64,000 bases of DNA. Source: Helicobacter bilis. GTDB lineage: Bacteria > Campylobacterota > Campylobacteria > Campylobacterales > Helicobacteraceae. The notes below the pieces were generated by a model that saw only the letters and a list, made by a program, of their open reading frames with translations, was not told the origin of the DNA and did not search any database. This document shows, piece after piece, positions 27,139 through 37,253 of this stretch (position 1 is the stretch's first letter; each line of letters starts with the position of its first letter). The position numbers and the translations under genes were made by a program. The stretch lies in NCBI RefSeq assembly GCF_001999985.1, contig NZ_CP019645.1, forward strand, positions 2,170,001-2,234,000. The letters are read 5' to 3'.

Positions 27139-28809
27139 GTGAAAGATGTTATTGAAAAACTAGAAATTATTCTCAATCAAGGCTTATATGGGCGAGATGA
27201 AGAAGTGAGACTAGCACTTTTATGCACCTTGAGTAATAAGCCACTTTTGCTTTATGGACATGATGATGCTAAAGATATACAAATGCGTTTTGAAGCGTTG
27301 TTTGGGGAAACGCCCATTAAAGCAAAGATTACCGCAGGTTCAAATCTCTCAAAAAATAAGGATAAATTAAGCAAATATACCGCCTATTGTTGCTTAGGCA
27401 ATCATAATAATACAGAGCATCTCTATGATTATCTTTTCGCACCAAAAAACACAAATGTAATAGAAAAGCTAAAGCAGTTAGCCCCAGAAGCAAATAAGCT
27501 AAAGAAGTTTTTCCAAGATTATAATTTTACGCAGTTTTGGGACGAGGAAAACAGGGCAAAAGCAATCAATTTTATAGAATCTCTTGCCTCTCATGCAAAC
27601 CCCACAGGCGAACTTGCAGGTGATATTGCAATGCTAGATGATGCAGAACAAAATCTAGTCAAACAGCTTTCAAATATCTCTGATAAAAGATTCAAAGACT
27701 TTTTACACTTACTTGCAGTAAATCTTATTATTAATAATAGAAAAGAGATTACGCCCATTGACTTTGGTATGTTTTATTATTGTTTGCGAGATTGGTCTGA
27801 TGGTGTGCGTTATCTTGAGACAACGATTTGTGCGAGTTTATCAAATGATGAGCTACCAACCTTTGTATTCCATGATGAAGAGTATGAAAAGACATGTAAA
27901 GAGACTTTCTTTAAAAGCTACGAGCAGTATGCGTTTTTGATACCAAATCTTGAATACATGGTGTATGTGCCTTACTCTTCATCGCCAAGTATCCCAGCAA
28001 ATGAGATATTTGTGCGACTAGATAGCTTTTATACGCAGTTTCAAAACCTTGTATGTGAAGAAACAAGCGATGATATAGCAAAGGATATGCAGGAAGTGGC
28101 AACGAAAGAGAATATCCTAAAAGACGCACAATTAAAAGAAATGGAACTAAAAGAGACGCAACTCGCACAAGTGCAGCTTAAAAGATCCGCATTTAAATCC
28201 GTAAAAGATGCTCTTGATGAGCGGCTAAAAATCGCAAATGCCAAAGAGAGCGAGTTTAGAGAGCAAAGAGAGATTTTGGAGAGTAAATATAAGGACGCAA
28301 AGACGACAGACAGAAGAGAGGGATTAGAATCTCAAATTGCTGAAGTGCAAGCAAAAGAAGATCAATTTAAAGAAATTAGACTAAATCTTGAAGCACAACT
28401 TCAAGATGCAAAAAATACGCTCGAAGATAAACTTAAGCAGACAAAAGAGATTCTAGAAGAAAAGCTACAAGAAGTAAAAGCAAAAGAACTTGACTTAAAA
28501 GAAGCCCAAGATAAATTAAACCAAAAGCTTACAAACCGCAAAGGTAATATGGATGTAAGGATAAAGGAAGGTAGGGAATATCTTACGCAACTAAGGACAC
28601 TACCCGTCAATCTCAACAAAGCTGTTGATGCGTGTAGAAAGCAAATTGATGCAGTATCAAAGCCAAATCCAATCTGGGCAAATCCACTAAAAATACATTT
28701 AGCTGCATTATATAAGATTCAGAAAAATCTACCCAATATGATAAAAGCCTTTGACTCTCAAGTAAAAAAATATGAAGAGCATGCAAAGCAATCCACACAA
28801 ACACGCTAG
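27139..28809 (+). CDS. RavA/MoxR-like AAA protein with degenerate P-loop and coiled-coil tail
   Basis: The start resembles RavA-type MoxR ATPases: GLYGRDEEVRLALLCTLSNKPLLLYG, where the family has a Walker A GPPGxAKS. Here it reads GHDDAKD, so the phosphate-binding Lys-Ser/Thr arrangement is lost or altered. No clear Walker B follows. Residues about 310-460 form a long Lys/Glu/Gln coiled coil. Translation starts at GTG with GAGGAG five bases upstream. No vWA partner (ViaA) is adjacent. The protein may be a non-hydrolysing paralogue; being near the AAA/helicase run may or may not be meaningful. Confidence 0.6.
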   Translation: MKDVIEKLEIILNQGLYGRDEEVRLALLCTLSNKPLLLYGHDDAKDIQMRFEALFGETPIKAKITAGSNLSKNKDKLSKYTAYCCLGNHNNTEHLYDYLFAPKNTNVIEKLKQLAPEANKLKKFFQDYNFTQFWDEENRAKAINFIESLASHANPTGELAGDIAMLDDAEQNLVKQLSNISDKRFKDFLHLLAVNLIINNRKEITPIDFGMFYYCLRDWSDGVRYLETTICASLSNDELPTFVFHDEEYEKTCKETFFKSYEQYAFLIPNLEYMVYVPYSSSPSIPANEIFVRLDSFYTQFQNLVCEETSDDIAKDMQEVATKENILKDAQLKEMELKETQLAQVQLKRSAFKSVKDALDERLKIANAKESEFREQREILESKYKDAKTTDRREGLESQIAEVQAKEDQFKEIRLNLEAQLQDAKNTLEDKLKQTKEILEEKLQEVKAKELDLKEAQDKLNQKLTNRKGNMDVRIKEGREYLTQLRTLPVNLNKAVDACRKQIDAVSKPNPIWANPLKIHLAALYKIQKNLPNMIKAFDSQVKKYEEHAKQSTQTR

Positions 28810-29246
28810 GGGAGAAATGCATTGAAGTTAAATTTGGAATCTGGATTTTTGGATACATGGATTACAGGGTATAATTGAGGTTTGCTTCTTATTTGCATTT
28901 CAATACCCTGCAGTCCCCTAAAGATTATAGAAGAAAACTATTTATCATTCCAAACATTATAAAAGAACACGCACATGTTTAAAGAAAATTCAGCTTAGTG
29001 CTAGTATAAGTAATTCTTTTTCCCACGCTTACAAAAAAAACAATCGAGGTTGGTTGCTACTATAAAAATATAGCTACAAAAAAAACATATAATCTTCGTG
29101 TTCATATCTTATTTATTACAATTATATACTACAAGCTTTTTTGGGAAATCACACATCATGCAATAATATGTTATAATGCGTAGTTTCTGTAACAATGTTT
29201 AGCGGATATGTAAAACCAAGGATTCAAAAAAGCGTAAGGAATAGTC
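28810..29246. other. intergenic region with an inverted repeat and the corA promoter
   Basis: No gene is seen. An inverted repeat CAGGGTAT (28865-28872) / ATACCCTG (28903-28910) could form a hairpin after the RavA-like gene, though there is no T-run behind it. A clear -10 box lies at 29172-29177. Confidence 0.5.
29172..29177 (+). promoter_or_regulatory. -10 element for corA
   Basis: TATAAT in the context TATGTTATAATGCG, 69 nt ahead of the corA start. Strong match to the consensus box of this group. Confidence 0.55.
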
Positions 29247-30218
29247 ATGCTTAATATTTATACTAAGACGAATAATGGGCTTGTCAAAAAGTTACAATTT
29301 AATATTGAAGATAATCTTCTCCCTAGTAATATTTTGTGGGTTGATTTACTTCACCCAACAAATGATGAGATGAACTACATTACAAAGCAATATAACCTTG
29401 ATATTCCAACGCAAGAAGAGCGTGAAGAAATCGAGCTTAGCGCAAGATATTGGGAAGATAATCTCACAATTACTATTAACACGCATTTTCTCGTGCGTAT
29501 GCAGACAGAAAACAAGGAATTTAGCCTGATTAATGAAACAATTACTTTTATGACGACTAAAAATATTTTATTTACGATTAGATTCAATGATTTTAAGATT
29601 TTTGAAGAGATGCAAACACGCATTCTTGCAAGTCCAAAAAACTTTGAAGATGGCTATGATGTGCTTGATAAAATGTTTGAAATTCGTGTAGAAAAAGATG
29701 CTGATATACTAGAGTGGATTGATAAAGAGGCAAGAAAGCTACGCATTAATGTCTTGGAAGAAAAGAATGAATACACTTATGACAAAATGCTAAAAGGCAT
29801 TTCGAGTTTGCAAGAACTCAATATGCGTGTGCGAGATTCACTATTTGATAAACGGCGTGCTATTACTTCACTCATTAAAAGTGATAAAATTGATAGCGAT
29901 ATTAAACGCAATCTTACCATTGTTTTAAAGGATTTAAACTCGCTTGTTGAATTTAATGTATCGCAACTCAATGTCCTTGATAATATCCAAACAATTCTAG
30001 CAAGTCAGATTAATATCGAGCAGAATAAAATCATTAAACTATTTACCGTTGCCACTGTTGCTATGATGCCACCAACTCTTATTGGGACGATTTATGGCAT
30101 GAACTTTGAGATTATGCCAGAGCTTAAATGGGATTATGGCTATCCACTTGCAGTGCTTGTGATGATTATTTCCACCATACTACCACTTATTGCATTTAAG
30201 AAAAAAGGGTGGTTGTAA
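29247..30218 (+). CDS. corA: CorA family magnesium/divalent cation transporter
   Basis: A 323-residue protein with the CorA layout: a large cytoplasmic N-terminal domain with a long helix, then two C-terminal membrane segments. The YGMNF signature at the pore entrance follows the first segment ([20 protein letters not shown]), and the second segment ends with a basic tail (FKKKGWL). CorA forms a pentameric channel for Mg2+ and, with lower affinity, Ni2+ and Co2+. AAGGAAT precedes the ATG. Confidence 0.93.
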   Translation: MLNIYTKTNNGLVKKLQFNIEDNLLPSNILWVDLLHPTNDEMNYITKQYNLDIPTQEEREEIELSARYWEDNLTITINTHFLVRMQTENKEFSLINETITFMTTKNILFTIRFNDFKIFEEMQTRILASPKNFEDGYDVLDKMFEIRVEKDADILEWIDKEARKLRINVLEEKNEYTYDKMLKGISSLQELNMRVRDSLFDKRRAITSLIKSDKIDSDIKRNLTIVLKDLNSLVEFNVSQLNVLDNIQTILASQINIEQNKIIKLFTVATVAMMPPTLIGTIYGMNFEIMPELKWDYGYPLAVLVMIISTILPLIAFKKKGWL

Positions 30219-30689
30219 GATTTATTACATAGCAATTAATGGCTAAAGTCTTTTATCTAAAAACTTTGCTTAAAGTAAATAGCAAGGTGAATTTACATGA
30301 GAATCTTTTTTGTAGCTCTTGCTTCTATTTTTGATGCTTGTGGAAAAAAATAATATGTATTTCATTTTAGATCTTCTGTATTCGCTATTTTTTATTTCTT
30401 AAGATCATATAATGTAAATTTGAGTTTATGCGAAAAGGTTGAAATATAGATAACTCACTACACAAGGCAGATTATACAATATAAAAAATTCGAGAATTAA
30501 TAAGACACGCGATACTAAACAAGATATGGAATAACAGAAAAATAAATACTTTGCCTATTTGAGATTCAATGGGCTCAAGCGAAAATATACAGATTCCAGA
30601 TTTTATCTGTATAGATATAACAGATTGGCAGAAAAGGCTTCAATGGTGAAATTTAAAGCCCTATAAATCGCTACAAAATCTTAATGGTA
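30219..30689. other. 470-nt intergenic region
   Basis: No full gene. One short frame at 30297-30353 encodes MRIFFVALASIFDACGKK after an AAGGTG site; it looks like the beginning of a lipoprotein signal peptide cut short, and may be a relic. A hairpin near 30586-30613 is listed separately. Nothing else recognisable. Confidence 0.35.
30582..30613 (-). terminator. possible terminator of the leftward aminotransferase gene
   Basis: ATACAGAT/ATCTGTAT inverted repeat (stem of about nine pairs, ten-base loop) lies about 75 nt downstream of the aminotransferase stop and is followed on the minus strand by TTTT. The stem is AT-rich and the T-run short, so termination would be weak. Confidence 0.35.
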
Positions 30690-31859
30690 TTAGATATAGC
30701 GTTTCTGTCTAAAAGTTTTTAATACTTTTACATAATATTCAGCTTGCTGTGGAGTTCCTAATGTAACTCGACAGAAGTTATCAAACTTGGCAAATTGTCG
30801 TCCAACAAGGATATTTTGATTTCTCATATTTTTTGCAAAATCATCATAGCTACCTGTGATTTCATGGAAAATAAAGTTAGCATGTGAAGGTGCATAGCGT
30901 AAGCCCAGAGAATCAAGGGTTTTTGTTACAATTTGTCTTGATTTCACATTTGAATTTACACAATATTGTCTAAAGTTGAAATCAGCAAGTGCCGCAGTAG
31001 ATGCAACTGCACCGCACACATTAATACCTGCAAGTTGCAAGAAATCTTTAATTCTTCTTTGCAACTCTGGTGTTGTAACTGTATATCCTACACGCAATCC
31101 TGCAAGACCATATATCTTTGAAAATGTGCGTGTTACAATAATATTTTTTGCACCATCTTTTAGGATATCAATACCACTTTTAAATGCAGGGTCAATCACA
31201 TACTCTGCATACGCCTCATCGATAAGGAAAATCGTGCTTTGTTTTGCATTTCTTACCCAAGAATACAGATCGTTTGCAGATACAATGTTTCCTGTTGGAT
31301 TATTTGGATTGCAAAGATAAACAAGAGAAATACCATCAAACTCTCGCTCACTCTTTTTCATAGCATCAATATTCATGTTAAATTTAGAATCTAAATCAAA
31401 ATTCACAACTTCAATGCCTAGTGGTTTTGCATAAACAGCAGGGAATTCAAAAGTGGGATTAGGATTTATGATTCTAAATGGCATATTAAGTTCGTTAGCC
31501 AAATTACTAACAGCATAAATCGCAGCTTGTAATGCAGCCGAAGAACCATTACTCACACATATATTGTCTTCTTTTACTTGATAAAATCTTGCAATACTAG
31601 AACGCAATTCCTCTTCAGCTTTGAAAGGATAGAGAGATAAATCTGCTGCCTTTTTGTCCAATGCTTTTTTAACAAGACTTGAAAAACCGTACGCACTCTC
31701 ATTGCTATTTAGCAATAATGGCTTATCTCTAGTAGGCAACTTAAAAGATGTGCCAGCAGCCTGCAACGGCGACAAAAAACCACCTAAAGCCAACGCACTA
31801 GCAATCGTTCCAGCCTTCAGCACATCGCGTCTATTCATTGTTTGTTCAACACTTTTCAT
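30690..31859 (-). CDS. Tat-exported PLP aminotransferase, HisC-like
   Basis: A class I/II aminotransferase, 389 residues. The N-terminus is a twin-arginine signal: NRRDVLK (R10-R11), a hydrophobic stretch and a PLQAAG cleavage region, so it should be exported folded with cofactor. Catalytic residues are present: Asn187 (NPNNPTG), Asp214 (DEAYAEY), Lys248 (TFSKIYG) and Arg256 (GLRVGY). It resembles histidinol-phosphate aminotransferases, but a periplasmic location makes histidine synthesis unlikely; the substrate is unknown. AAGGAG lies eight bases ahead of the ATG at 31859. Confidence 0.85.
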   Translation of the reverse strand: MKSVEQTMNRRDVLKAGTIASALALGGFLSPLQAAGTSFKLPTRDKPLLLNSNESAYGFSSLVKKALDKKAADLSLYPFKAEEELRSSIARFYQVKEDNICVSNGSSAALQAAIYAVSNLANELNMPFRIINPNPTFEFPAVYAKPLGIEVVNFDLDSKFNMNIDAMKKSEREFDGISLVYLCNPNNPTGNIVSANDLYSWVRNAKQSTIFLIDEAYAEYVIDPAFKSGIDILKDGAKNIIVTRTFSKIYGLAGLRVGYTVTTPELQRRIKDFLQLAGINVCGAVASTAALADFNFRQYCVNSNVKSRQIVTKTLDSLGLRYAPSHANFIFHEITGSYDDFAKNMRNQNILVGRQFAKFDNFCRVTLGTPQQAEYYVKVLKTFRQKRYI

Positions 31860-32170
31860 AAGATTAACTCCTTAAAATATGTTATATATGCAGTTTCCAT
31901 GTCTGCAATAATACACTATTTTCACAGAAAATGCAATAAAAAAAGAAAAAATGTAGTATTTTAAATAAGCTTTTTTATGAATTTGAAAATATGAGAAACC
32001 TAGAAATGATTATAATGAAAAGTATATTGCACAAAATAACGACGCAAGAGTAACAAAATCAAGAATAACAAAATAGAATCTAGGGCATGATAATATGAAG
32101 TATAGCAAGCAAGGCTCTAAAGACACACAAAGCCTAAGCAAGAAAATGTGCGTTTAGAGTAAGAACAATA
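31860..32170. other. 311-nt intergenic region
   Basis: Holds the ribosome binding site and upstream region of the leftward aminotransferase and the end of the leftward parB. AT-rich; no gene, terminator or repeat recognised with confidence. Confidence 0.4.
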
Positions 32171-33028
32171 TTATTGCAACTTCTGTAAAATAATATCAAG
32201 TTTGCTTTTTTCATCACATTGCAAAATAATACTATTCTTTTTTATAGTGCTTTCAATATTATAGGTTTTTAGAATCTCTTGTAGATTTTGCAGAGATTCC
32301 GCATAGAGAGATTCTGTAGAATCTTTATTATTCTCTAATTTACTTGTCTTTGATTTAAGGTTTTTTGCAAGATTTTCTGTTTCTCTTACATTGAGTTTTT
32401 GTCCTAATATGCTTTGCAATGCCATCTCTTCGTCATTTGGAGTTAAGCCAATCAGCATTTTTGCATGTCCTTGCGTTATTTTGCCATCTTGGAGTAATTC
32501 TCTTGTTTTATCGCTTAATTCAAGCAAACGCAGTGTATTTGTGATTTGCGTGCGAGATTTGTGAATCTTTTGTGCGAGTTTTTCTTGTGTGAGATCATAT
32601 TCTTTTAAAAGTGCTTGATAGCAAAGGGCTAAATCAATAGGATTTAAATCCTCTCTTTGCACATTTTCTATCAATGCCAATTCACGCATTTTGTAATCTT
32701 CTGTGCTAATGACTATGGCTTGTATATGCTCTTTTTGCAGTAATTTTGTAGCACGAAGTCTTCTTTCCCCAGCAATAAGTATGTATCCACCATTTTCATT
32801 TTCACGCACGACTATGGGTTGTAAAAGTCCATGCTCTTCTATAGAATCCGCAAGTTCCCTCAAACTCTCATCATTAAAGATTTTACGCGGCTGCATGGGA
32901 TTTGGCACAATATCATCGCATTTAATCATCTGCATGTTAGTATCTGAATCTACATAATTTTTCTCATACACAGCATTAATATCACCAAATAGATTATTAA
33001 GCCCACTACCTAACGCTCTTTTTGCCAT
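32171..33028 (-). CDS. parB: chromosome partitioning protein ParB/Spo0J
   Basis: A 285-residue ParB. The N-terminal CTP-binding domain has the GERRLRA box in GGYILIAGERRLRA and the ENVQREDLNP segment. A helix-turn-helix follows (LTQEKLAQKIHKSRTQITNTLRLLEL) that reads parS sites, then a C-terminal dimerisation region. It acts with ParA in origin segregation. It starts just after the parA stop, so the pair is co-translated. I did not recognise a parS palindrome within the window. Confidence 0.94.
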   Translation of the reverse strand: MAKRALGSGLNNLFGDINAVYEKNYVDSDTNMQMIKCDDIVPNPMQPRKIFNDESLRELADSIEEHGLLQPIVVRENENGGYILIAGERRLRATKLLQKEHIQAIVISTEDYKMRELALIENVQREDLNPIDLALCYQALLKEYDLTQEKLAQKIHKSRTQITNTLRLLELSDKTRELLQDGKITQGHAKMLIGLTPNDEEMALQSILGQKLNVRETENLAKNLKSKTSKLENNKDSTESLYAESLQNLQEILKTYNIESTIKKNSIILQCDEKSKLDIILQKLQ

Positions 33029-33029
33029 G

Positions 33030-33821
33030 CTATTTCCTTTTTTGCTTCTTTAATAAAGCTTTTGCAAGACGCATATAAGCTTCATTACCAGCTGACTTGC
33101 TATCATATAATGCAATGGGTTTTCCATAACTTGGGGCTTCTGCAAGTTTTACATTATGCGGTATGACTACATAACCTTCTTTATCATCAAAGAATTTAGT
33201 CTTCACATGATTTAATAAATCATCTAAAACTTGCTTTGATAGATTTGTCCTTGAGTTATACATGGTAGGTAAAAAGCCTCTTATTGCTAAACTTGTATTA
33301 ATAGACTGCTTTATCACCTTGACAGTATTCATAAGTTGGGCTAATCCATCAAGGGCTAAAAACTCACATTGCACAGGCACAATGAGAGAATTTGCCGCTG
33401 TTAAAACATTAATCGTAAGCGGTCCTAATGCAGGTGGAGAATCTATAATAATAAAGTCATAATCCATGCGAATAGATTCTATATATTGCCTAAGAAGTGT
33501 TTCCCCTTGACTTTTCTTTTTTGCGTAAAACTCAGATTCTATACCGACTAGATTTTGGTCAGTTGGAGCGATAAATAGGTGCTTTAGCATTGTGCTTTGG
33601 ATAATATCTTGTATAGAAGTCTGCCCAGACATTACATGATACATTGTAGATTCTATACTATTGCGTTTTATCCCATAGCTTAGCGTAGCATTTGCCTGTG
33701 GGTCAAAGTCAATAAGCAAAACTTTTTTATTACATAATGCTAAAGATGCGGAAAGATTCACAGCAGTAGTTGTCTTTCCAACGCCACCTTTTTGATTTGC
33801 AATGCCAATGACTTCGCCCAT
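33030..33821 (-). CDS. parA: chromosome partitioning ATPase ParA/Soj
   Basis: A 263-residue Walker-type ATPase. The deviant Walker A is KGGVGKTTT at the N-terminus, followed by [12 protein letters not shown] and [12 protein letters not shown]. ParA-ATP binds DNA non-specifically and moves ParB-parS complexes. The birA-soj-parB order is the same as in H. pylori. The ATG has AAGGAG upstream. Confidence 0.95.
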   Translation of the reverse strand: MGEVIGIANQKGGVGKTTTAVNLSASLALCNKKVLLIDFDPQANATLSYGIKRNSIESTMYHVMSGQTSIQDIIQSTMLKHLFIAPTDQNLVGIESEFYAKKKSQGETLLRQYIESIRMDYDFIIIDSPPALGPLTINVLTAANSLIVPVQCEFLALDGLAQLMNTVKVIKQSINTSLAIRGFLPTMYNSRTNLSKQVLDDLLNHVKTKFFDDKEGYVVIPHNVKLAEAPSYGKPIALYDSKSAGNEAYMRLAKALLKKQKRK

Positions 33822-33846
33822 GCAATCTCCTTATTTCTTGTAATAT

Positions 33847-34617
33847 TTAACGCAAACTATATAGAATCTTATCATGCAACACTATGCTGCCATCATTTTG
33901 TAATAACGCATCTTGCAATGATACTTTATGAGTAATTCCATCATCATTGATATGTGTATAAAAACGATGATTTTTAGAAAAACTTTGTTTATATCGACTA
34001 AAGACTTCATACCATGTCATGTTATTTTGTAAAAAAGCATTGCAAGTAATGCCATGCAATGTTGTATCTATATTTTTTTGTAAAGCAAATTCTACAATGT
34101 TAAAGCTTAAAAAATGCAATATTTTTTTGATTATTTGAGATAAAATCTCTATGCTTATGGATTCTATAGAATCTTTTTGAGATAAATTATTTTGCATTTT
34201 GCCTGTTAATAAAGAAGATTTCTCTTCGCTAAAGATATTTAGCCCAATGCCAAATATAACAAAGCCCTTTATATACTGCGTCATTAAACCCCCGATTTTC
34301 TCATCTTGTAAATAAAAATCATTGGGCCATTTTAACCACAAATCATTATGAAATTCTCTAAATAACTCAAGCAAAATTTGTCCAAAATAAATTGAGCTAG
34401 ACTGCCTTGGCAAATCCTTTGGTAATAAAGCAATAGGCAAAGCACATGATAGATATAATCCACATGATACTTTATCCCATGTGTTTGCACGACTGCCGAT
34501 ACCATTTGTCTGCTCTTTTGTTGCTACTATGCAAATAGATTCCAAATCATTCTTGCGGATATAATCACTTAGCCATACTTGCGTGGAGGGCAATTCCTGT
34601 GTCCAAACAAAACGCAT
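33847..34617 (-). CDS. birA: biotin--protein ligase
   Basis: A 256-residue ligase without the N-terminal DNA-binding domain, so it should not act as a repressor. The catalytic domain has GIGSRANTW (the biotinyl-AMP loop, altered from GRGRxGRxW) and WLKWPNDFYLQDEKIGG. It attaches biotin to the carrier protein of acetyl-CoA carboxylase. It begins two bases after the TPR gene stop, and parA follows 25 nt later, so this is one leftward operon. Confidence 0.9.
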   Translation of the reverse strand: MRFVWTQELPSTQVWLSDYIRKNDLESICIVATKEQTNGIGSRANTWDKVSCGLYLSCALPIALLPKDLPRQSSSIYFGQILLELFREFHNDLWLKWPNDFYLQDEKIGGLMTQYIKGFVIFGIGLNIFSEEKSSLLTGKMQNNLSQKDSIESISIEILSQIIKKILHFLSFNIVEFALQKNIDTTLHGITCNAFLQNNMTWYEVFSRYKQSFSKNHRFYTHINDDGITHKVSLQDALLQNDGSIVLHDKILYSLR

Positions 34618-34619
34618 AT

Positions 34620-36452
34620 CTACTCTTTAAATGTCTGCTTTAAAAACGCATTAAGTTTTTCTAAGACACCACGCCATTCATGTAAATCTTCTTGTATAAA
34701 TAGCTTTGTGCTATCATACCAAATAGTAGAATCATGTTTGCAAAATCTCCCCCATCTCCAGTCATGCCGCTTATATAATAATACAGCCGTAGGAATACCT
34801 AAAGTAGCACTTAAATGCGCTAATGCAGAATCTATGCTAATCACAAAATCCATATTTAATAAAATCCTAGCACTATCATAAAAGTCTTTAATCTCTTTTG
34901 ACATATCGATGACACTAAATTCTTTCGCAAGACCAGAATCAATGCCTTCATACTGCAAACTATAATATGTGAAGTTTTTATGCGGCAAGGATTCTAAAAG
35001 CTTTTGTGCGTATATGGACTTTTCTCTTGCGTTTTGAAAGTTTGGATTTGAGCTAAAGTTTAGGGCGATCTTTATTTGCTTTTTTGTCTCTATTGCATTA
35101 TGCGTATTTGTTATAAAGTGATTTTTCGCTTGTGCCTTTGTGCTTAGGAATACATCATCTTTTAGCTCTTCTTTTTGTGCGTAATGCTGATACGATTCTA
35201 AAACCTTTTTTATAGATATTTGAGATTCTGTCATATTTGTGTGTATAAAAGTATCACTTAGCATAGAATCTTTTAAGCCATTAGAATCTTTTATTTGAGA
35301 TTTTATAAGAAAGGATAATAAGGTATTTCTAAAAGATTCTAAGCCCACTTTTACACTCTTTTCATTGGCAAATAAAAAGGCAAGGCTTGGCAGGGGGAGA
35401 GCTATATCATAATCATCATGCACTTTTTCACTGCAGCACACATTAAAGCAGCTAAAGATTTTACAAAGCTCTTTTGGAGCAAAAATTATCTTTTCTTTAC
35501 ATGAAAGAAGTGGTATAAATCTTGCAAACATAATGCTATCTCCAAAGCCTTGCTCGTGGTAAAGTGCTACTCTCTTATCTTGCAAGAAATCTAATATACT
35601 TTTAGAATCCTGAAAAGAAAAATCAAGAAAATGCCTATCCATAGTCTTTGGCAGCATAACTCTTCTGTGTTCATAGAGTGCAAAGCCTGTTTGAAACTCA
35701 TTTAAGCTTAAATATAAATGTGAGAGATTTATCACATATCTTATATCTGGATTTAGGCTAATCGCCCTGCTATATGCCTCTTTTGCTAACTCTACCTCAT
35801 CGTTATAACGAAGTGCATTTGCGTAGTTAAAATAGAAATTAGAATCTTGTGTGTAATGTGGCTCTAACTCTCTATAAAGTGTGATAGCAGATTCCAAATC
35901 ATCTAAATTTGTATAGATTTGTGCTAGATTTATACCCGCATCGCCCATACCGCTTTCATAGGCGAGTGAGTAGTATTTCAATGCGAGTTTAAAGCTACCT
36001 ATGGCGGCTTGCTGATTGGCTAGATTAAAGATAGCATGTATATCTTTTGGATTAATCTTAATAGCTATCATGTAATGTTGAATAGATCTCTCATAATCTT
36101 GTAAATCACCATAGCATTTTGCGAGATTAAAATGCAAATTCTCATCATCTTTTGGCAGAAGATTCTGTAAAAGTGCTATGGCTTGTAGCGTCATATTATT
36201 TCTTCTATAAAATTCCGCAAGATTGAGTGAGAGTGTAAAGACATGCTCTTTATGATGCTTTTTTGCTATCTTTAGTGCGTCTTCAAGGCATTTAATCGCT
36301 TCTTGCAGCTGCCCTATATTGTTATAACAAAACGCACATAAACTCCATGCTTCAATATTTGTGCGTTGCTGCATAATCAGCTTTAAACATGCTTCAATGC
36401 AGGTTTGCCACTGCTTATTATTAAATAACTGACGAATAGTCTCTATATTCAT
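34620..36452 (-). CDS. TPR protein with C-terminal glycosyltransferase-9-like domain
   Basis: A 610-residue protein. Residues 1-270 are tetratricopeptide repeats (for example FYFNYANALRYNDEVELAKEAY). The C-terminal half resembles a GT-B glycosyltransferase of the heptosyltransferase type, with a final SIDSALAHLSATLG that fits the nucleotide-sugar site and the downstream DWRWGR. Similar TPR-glycosyltransferase fusions occur widely and modify proteins or surface glycans; the acceptor is unknown. A stretch around residues 390-455 is low complexity. First gene of the operon leading to birA-parA-parB. Confidence 0.75.
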   Translation of the reverse strand: MNIETIRQLFNNKQWQTCIEACLKLIMQQRTNIEAWSLCAFCYNNIGQLQEAIKCLEDALKIAKKHHKEHVFTLSLNLAEFYRRNNMTLQAIALLQNLLPKDDENLHFNLAKCYGDLQDYERSIQHYMIAIKINPKDIHAIFNLANQQAAIGSFKLALKYYSLAYESGMGDAGINLAQIYTNLDDLESAITLYRELEPHYTQDSNFYFNYANALRYNDEVELAKEAYSRAISLNPDIRYVINLSHLYLSLNEFQTGFALYEHRRVMLPKTMDRHFLDFSFQDSKSILDFLQDKRVALYHEQGFGDSIMFARFIPLLSCKEKIIFAPKELCKIFSCFNVCCSEKVHDDYDIALPLPSLAFLFANEKSVKVGLESFRNTLLSFLIKSQIKDSNGLKDSMLSDTFIHTNMTESQISIKKVLESYQHYAQKEELKDDVFLSTKAQAKNHFITNTHNAIETKKQIKIALNFSSNPNFQNAREKSIYAQKLLESLPHKNFTYYSLQYEGIDSGLAKEFSVIDMSKEIKDFYDSARILLNMDFVISIDSALAHLSATLGIPTAVLLYKRHDWRWGRFCKHDSTIWYDSTKLFIQEDLHEWRGVLEKLNAFLKQTFKE

Positions 36453-36652
36453 ATAAAACCCTAAAATAATCTAAATAATCGCAAACAATCAAATTTAATA
36501 CCAAAATAATCAATCTTTTGTTATTCTACATAAATAACACAATGATATGAAAAACGACTCATGTTTGATGAAACTAAGCACAATATTAAGCTTTTGTATT
36601 GTAGCTTTGCGATACTTTTGTTTGATGTTAAACCAAGTTATCAAGCATATAT

Positions 36653-37168
36653 CTACCACGCTTCATCAATACCTATGAGAATGCAGCTTGTAAGATAAGG
36701 TGCAGCACAATAGGAAAATACCTTGCCGCCTTTGCCGATTTCATGCAGTGCAGAATAGTATCTTTGAGCGAATTTAAAATACCTTACTTTTGCTTTTTTA
36801 TCGCCAAACTCATCAGCTAAGATTCCCCCCACACTCACACCATCTAAGTCATTATGCTGACTTATCCACTCTATATAAAACATAGATAGAATCACATAGG
36901 TATGATAGCCGTGCATTTGCCCTAGATTCATCTTGCTAAAAGCGGTGTGTGAGACAATCTTTTTGCCATTAAAGCGGACAAAGTTTCGCTCATTTGATTG
37001 CTTATCGACTTGTTTATAATAGGCTTCTAGCTTTTTTGTATTTTTTTCTAACACTTCGCTTGCATCTATGTTTTTCCAAGTTTTGTTTTGATTGTATTTT
37101 CTTTGTGTATTTTCATTCGCATACAACACAAAAAGACTGAAAAAAAGTAACAACAATATGCGGTGCAT
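36653..37168 (-). CDS. exported hypothetical protein
   Basis: A 171-residue protein with a signal peptide (MHRILLLLFFSLFVLYA). The mature part has no family I recognise; it contains HTAFSKMNLGQMHGYHTY and three late cysteines. I start it at ATG 37168 because the signal peptide begins there and AAAAGGC lies just upstream; the frame is open further back to 37321 but would then overlap purF. It is divergent from purF with an 85-nt gap between the two starts. Confidence 0.6.
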   Translation of the reverse strand: MHRILLLLFFSLFVLYANENTQRKYNQNKTWKNIDASEVLEKNTKKLEAYYKQVDKQSNERNFVRFNGKKIVSHTAFSKMNLGQMHGYHTYVILSMFYIEWISQHNDLDGVSVGGILADEFGDKKAKVRYFKFAQRYYSALHEIGKGGKVFSYCAAPYLTSCILIGIDEAW

Positions 37169-37215
37169 ACAAAGCCTTTTTAAATTTTTGTTATTGTAGC
37201 TTAAAAACATTATGA

Positions 37216-37221
37216 TACAAT
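37216..37221 (+). promoter_or_regulatory. -10 element for purF
   Basis: TACAAT within an extended TATGATACAAT, 33 nt ahead of the purF start. Confidence 0.4.
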
Positions 37222-37253
37222 CCCTATTTATCATTTTAACCCAAGGCTTTTGT

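Noticed and set aside
30297-30353. Eighteen-codon lipoprotein-like peptide
   Set aside because: Too short to support as a gene; kept only as a remark on the intergenic region.
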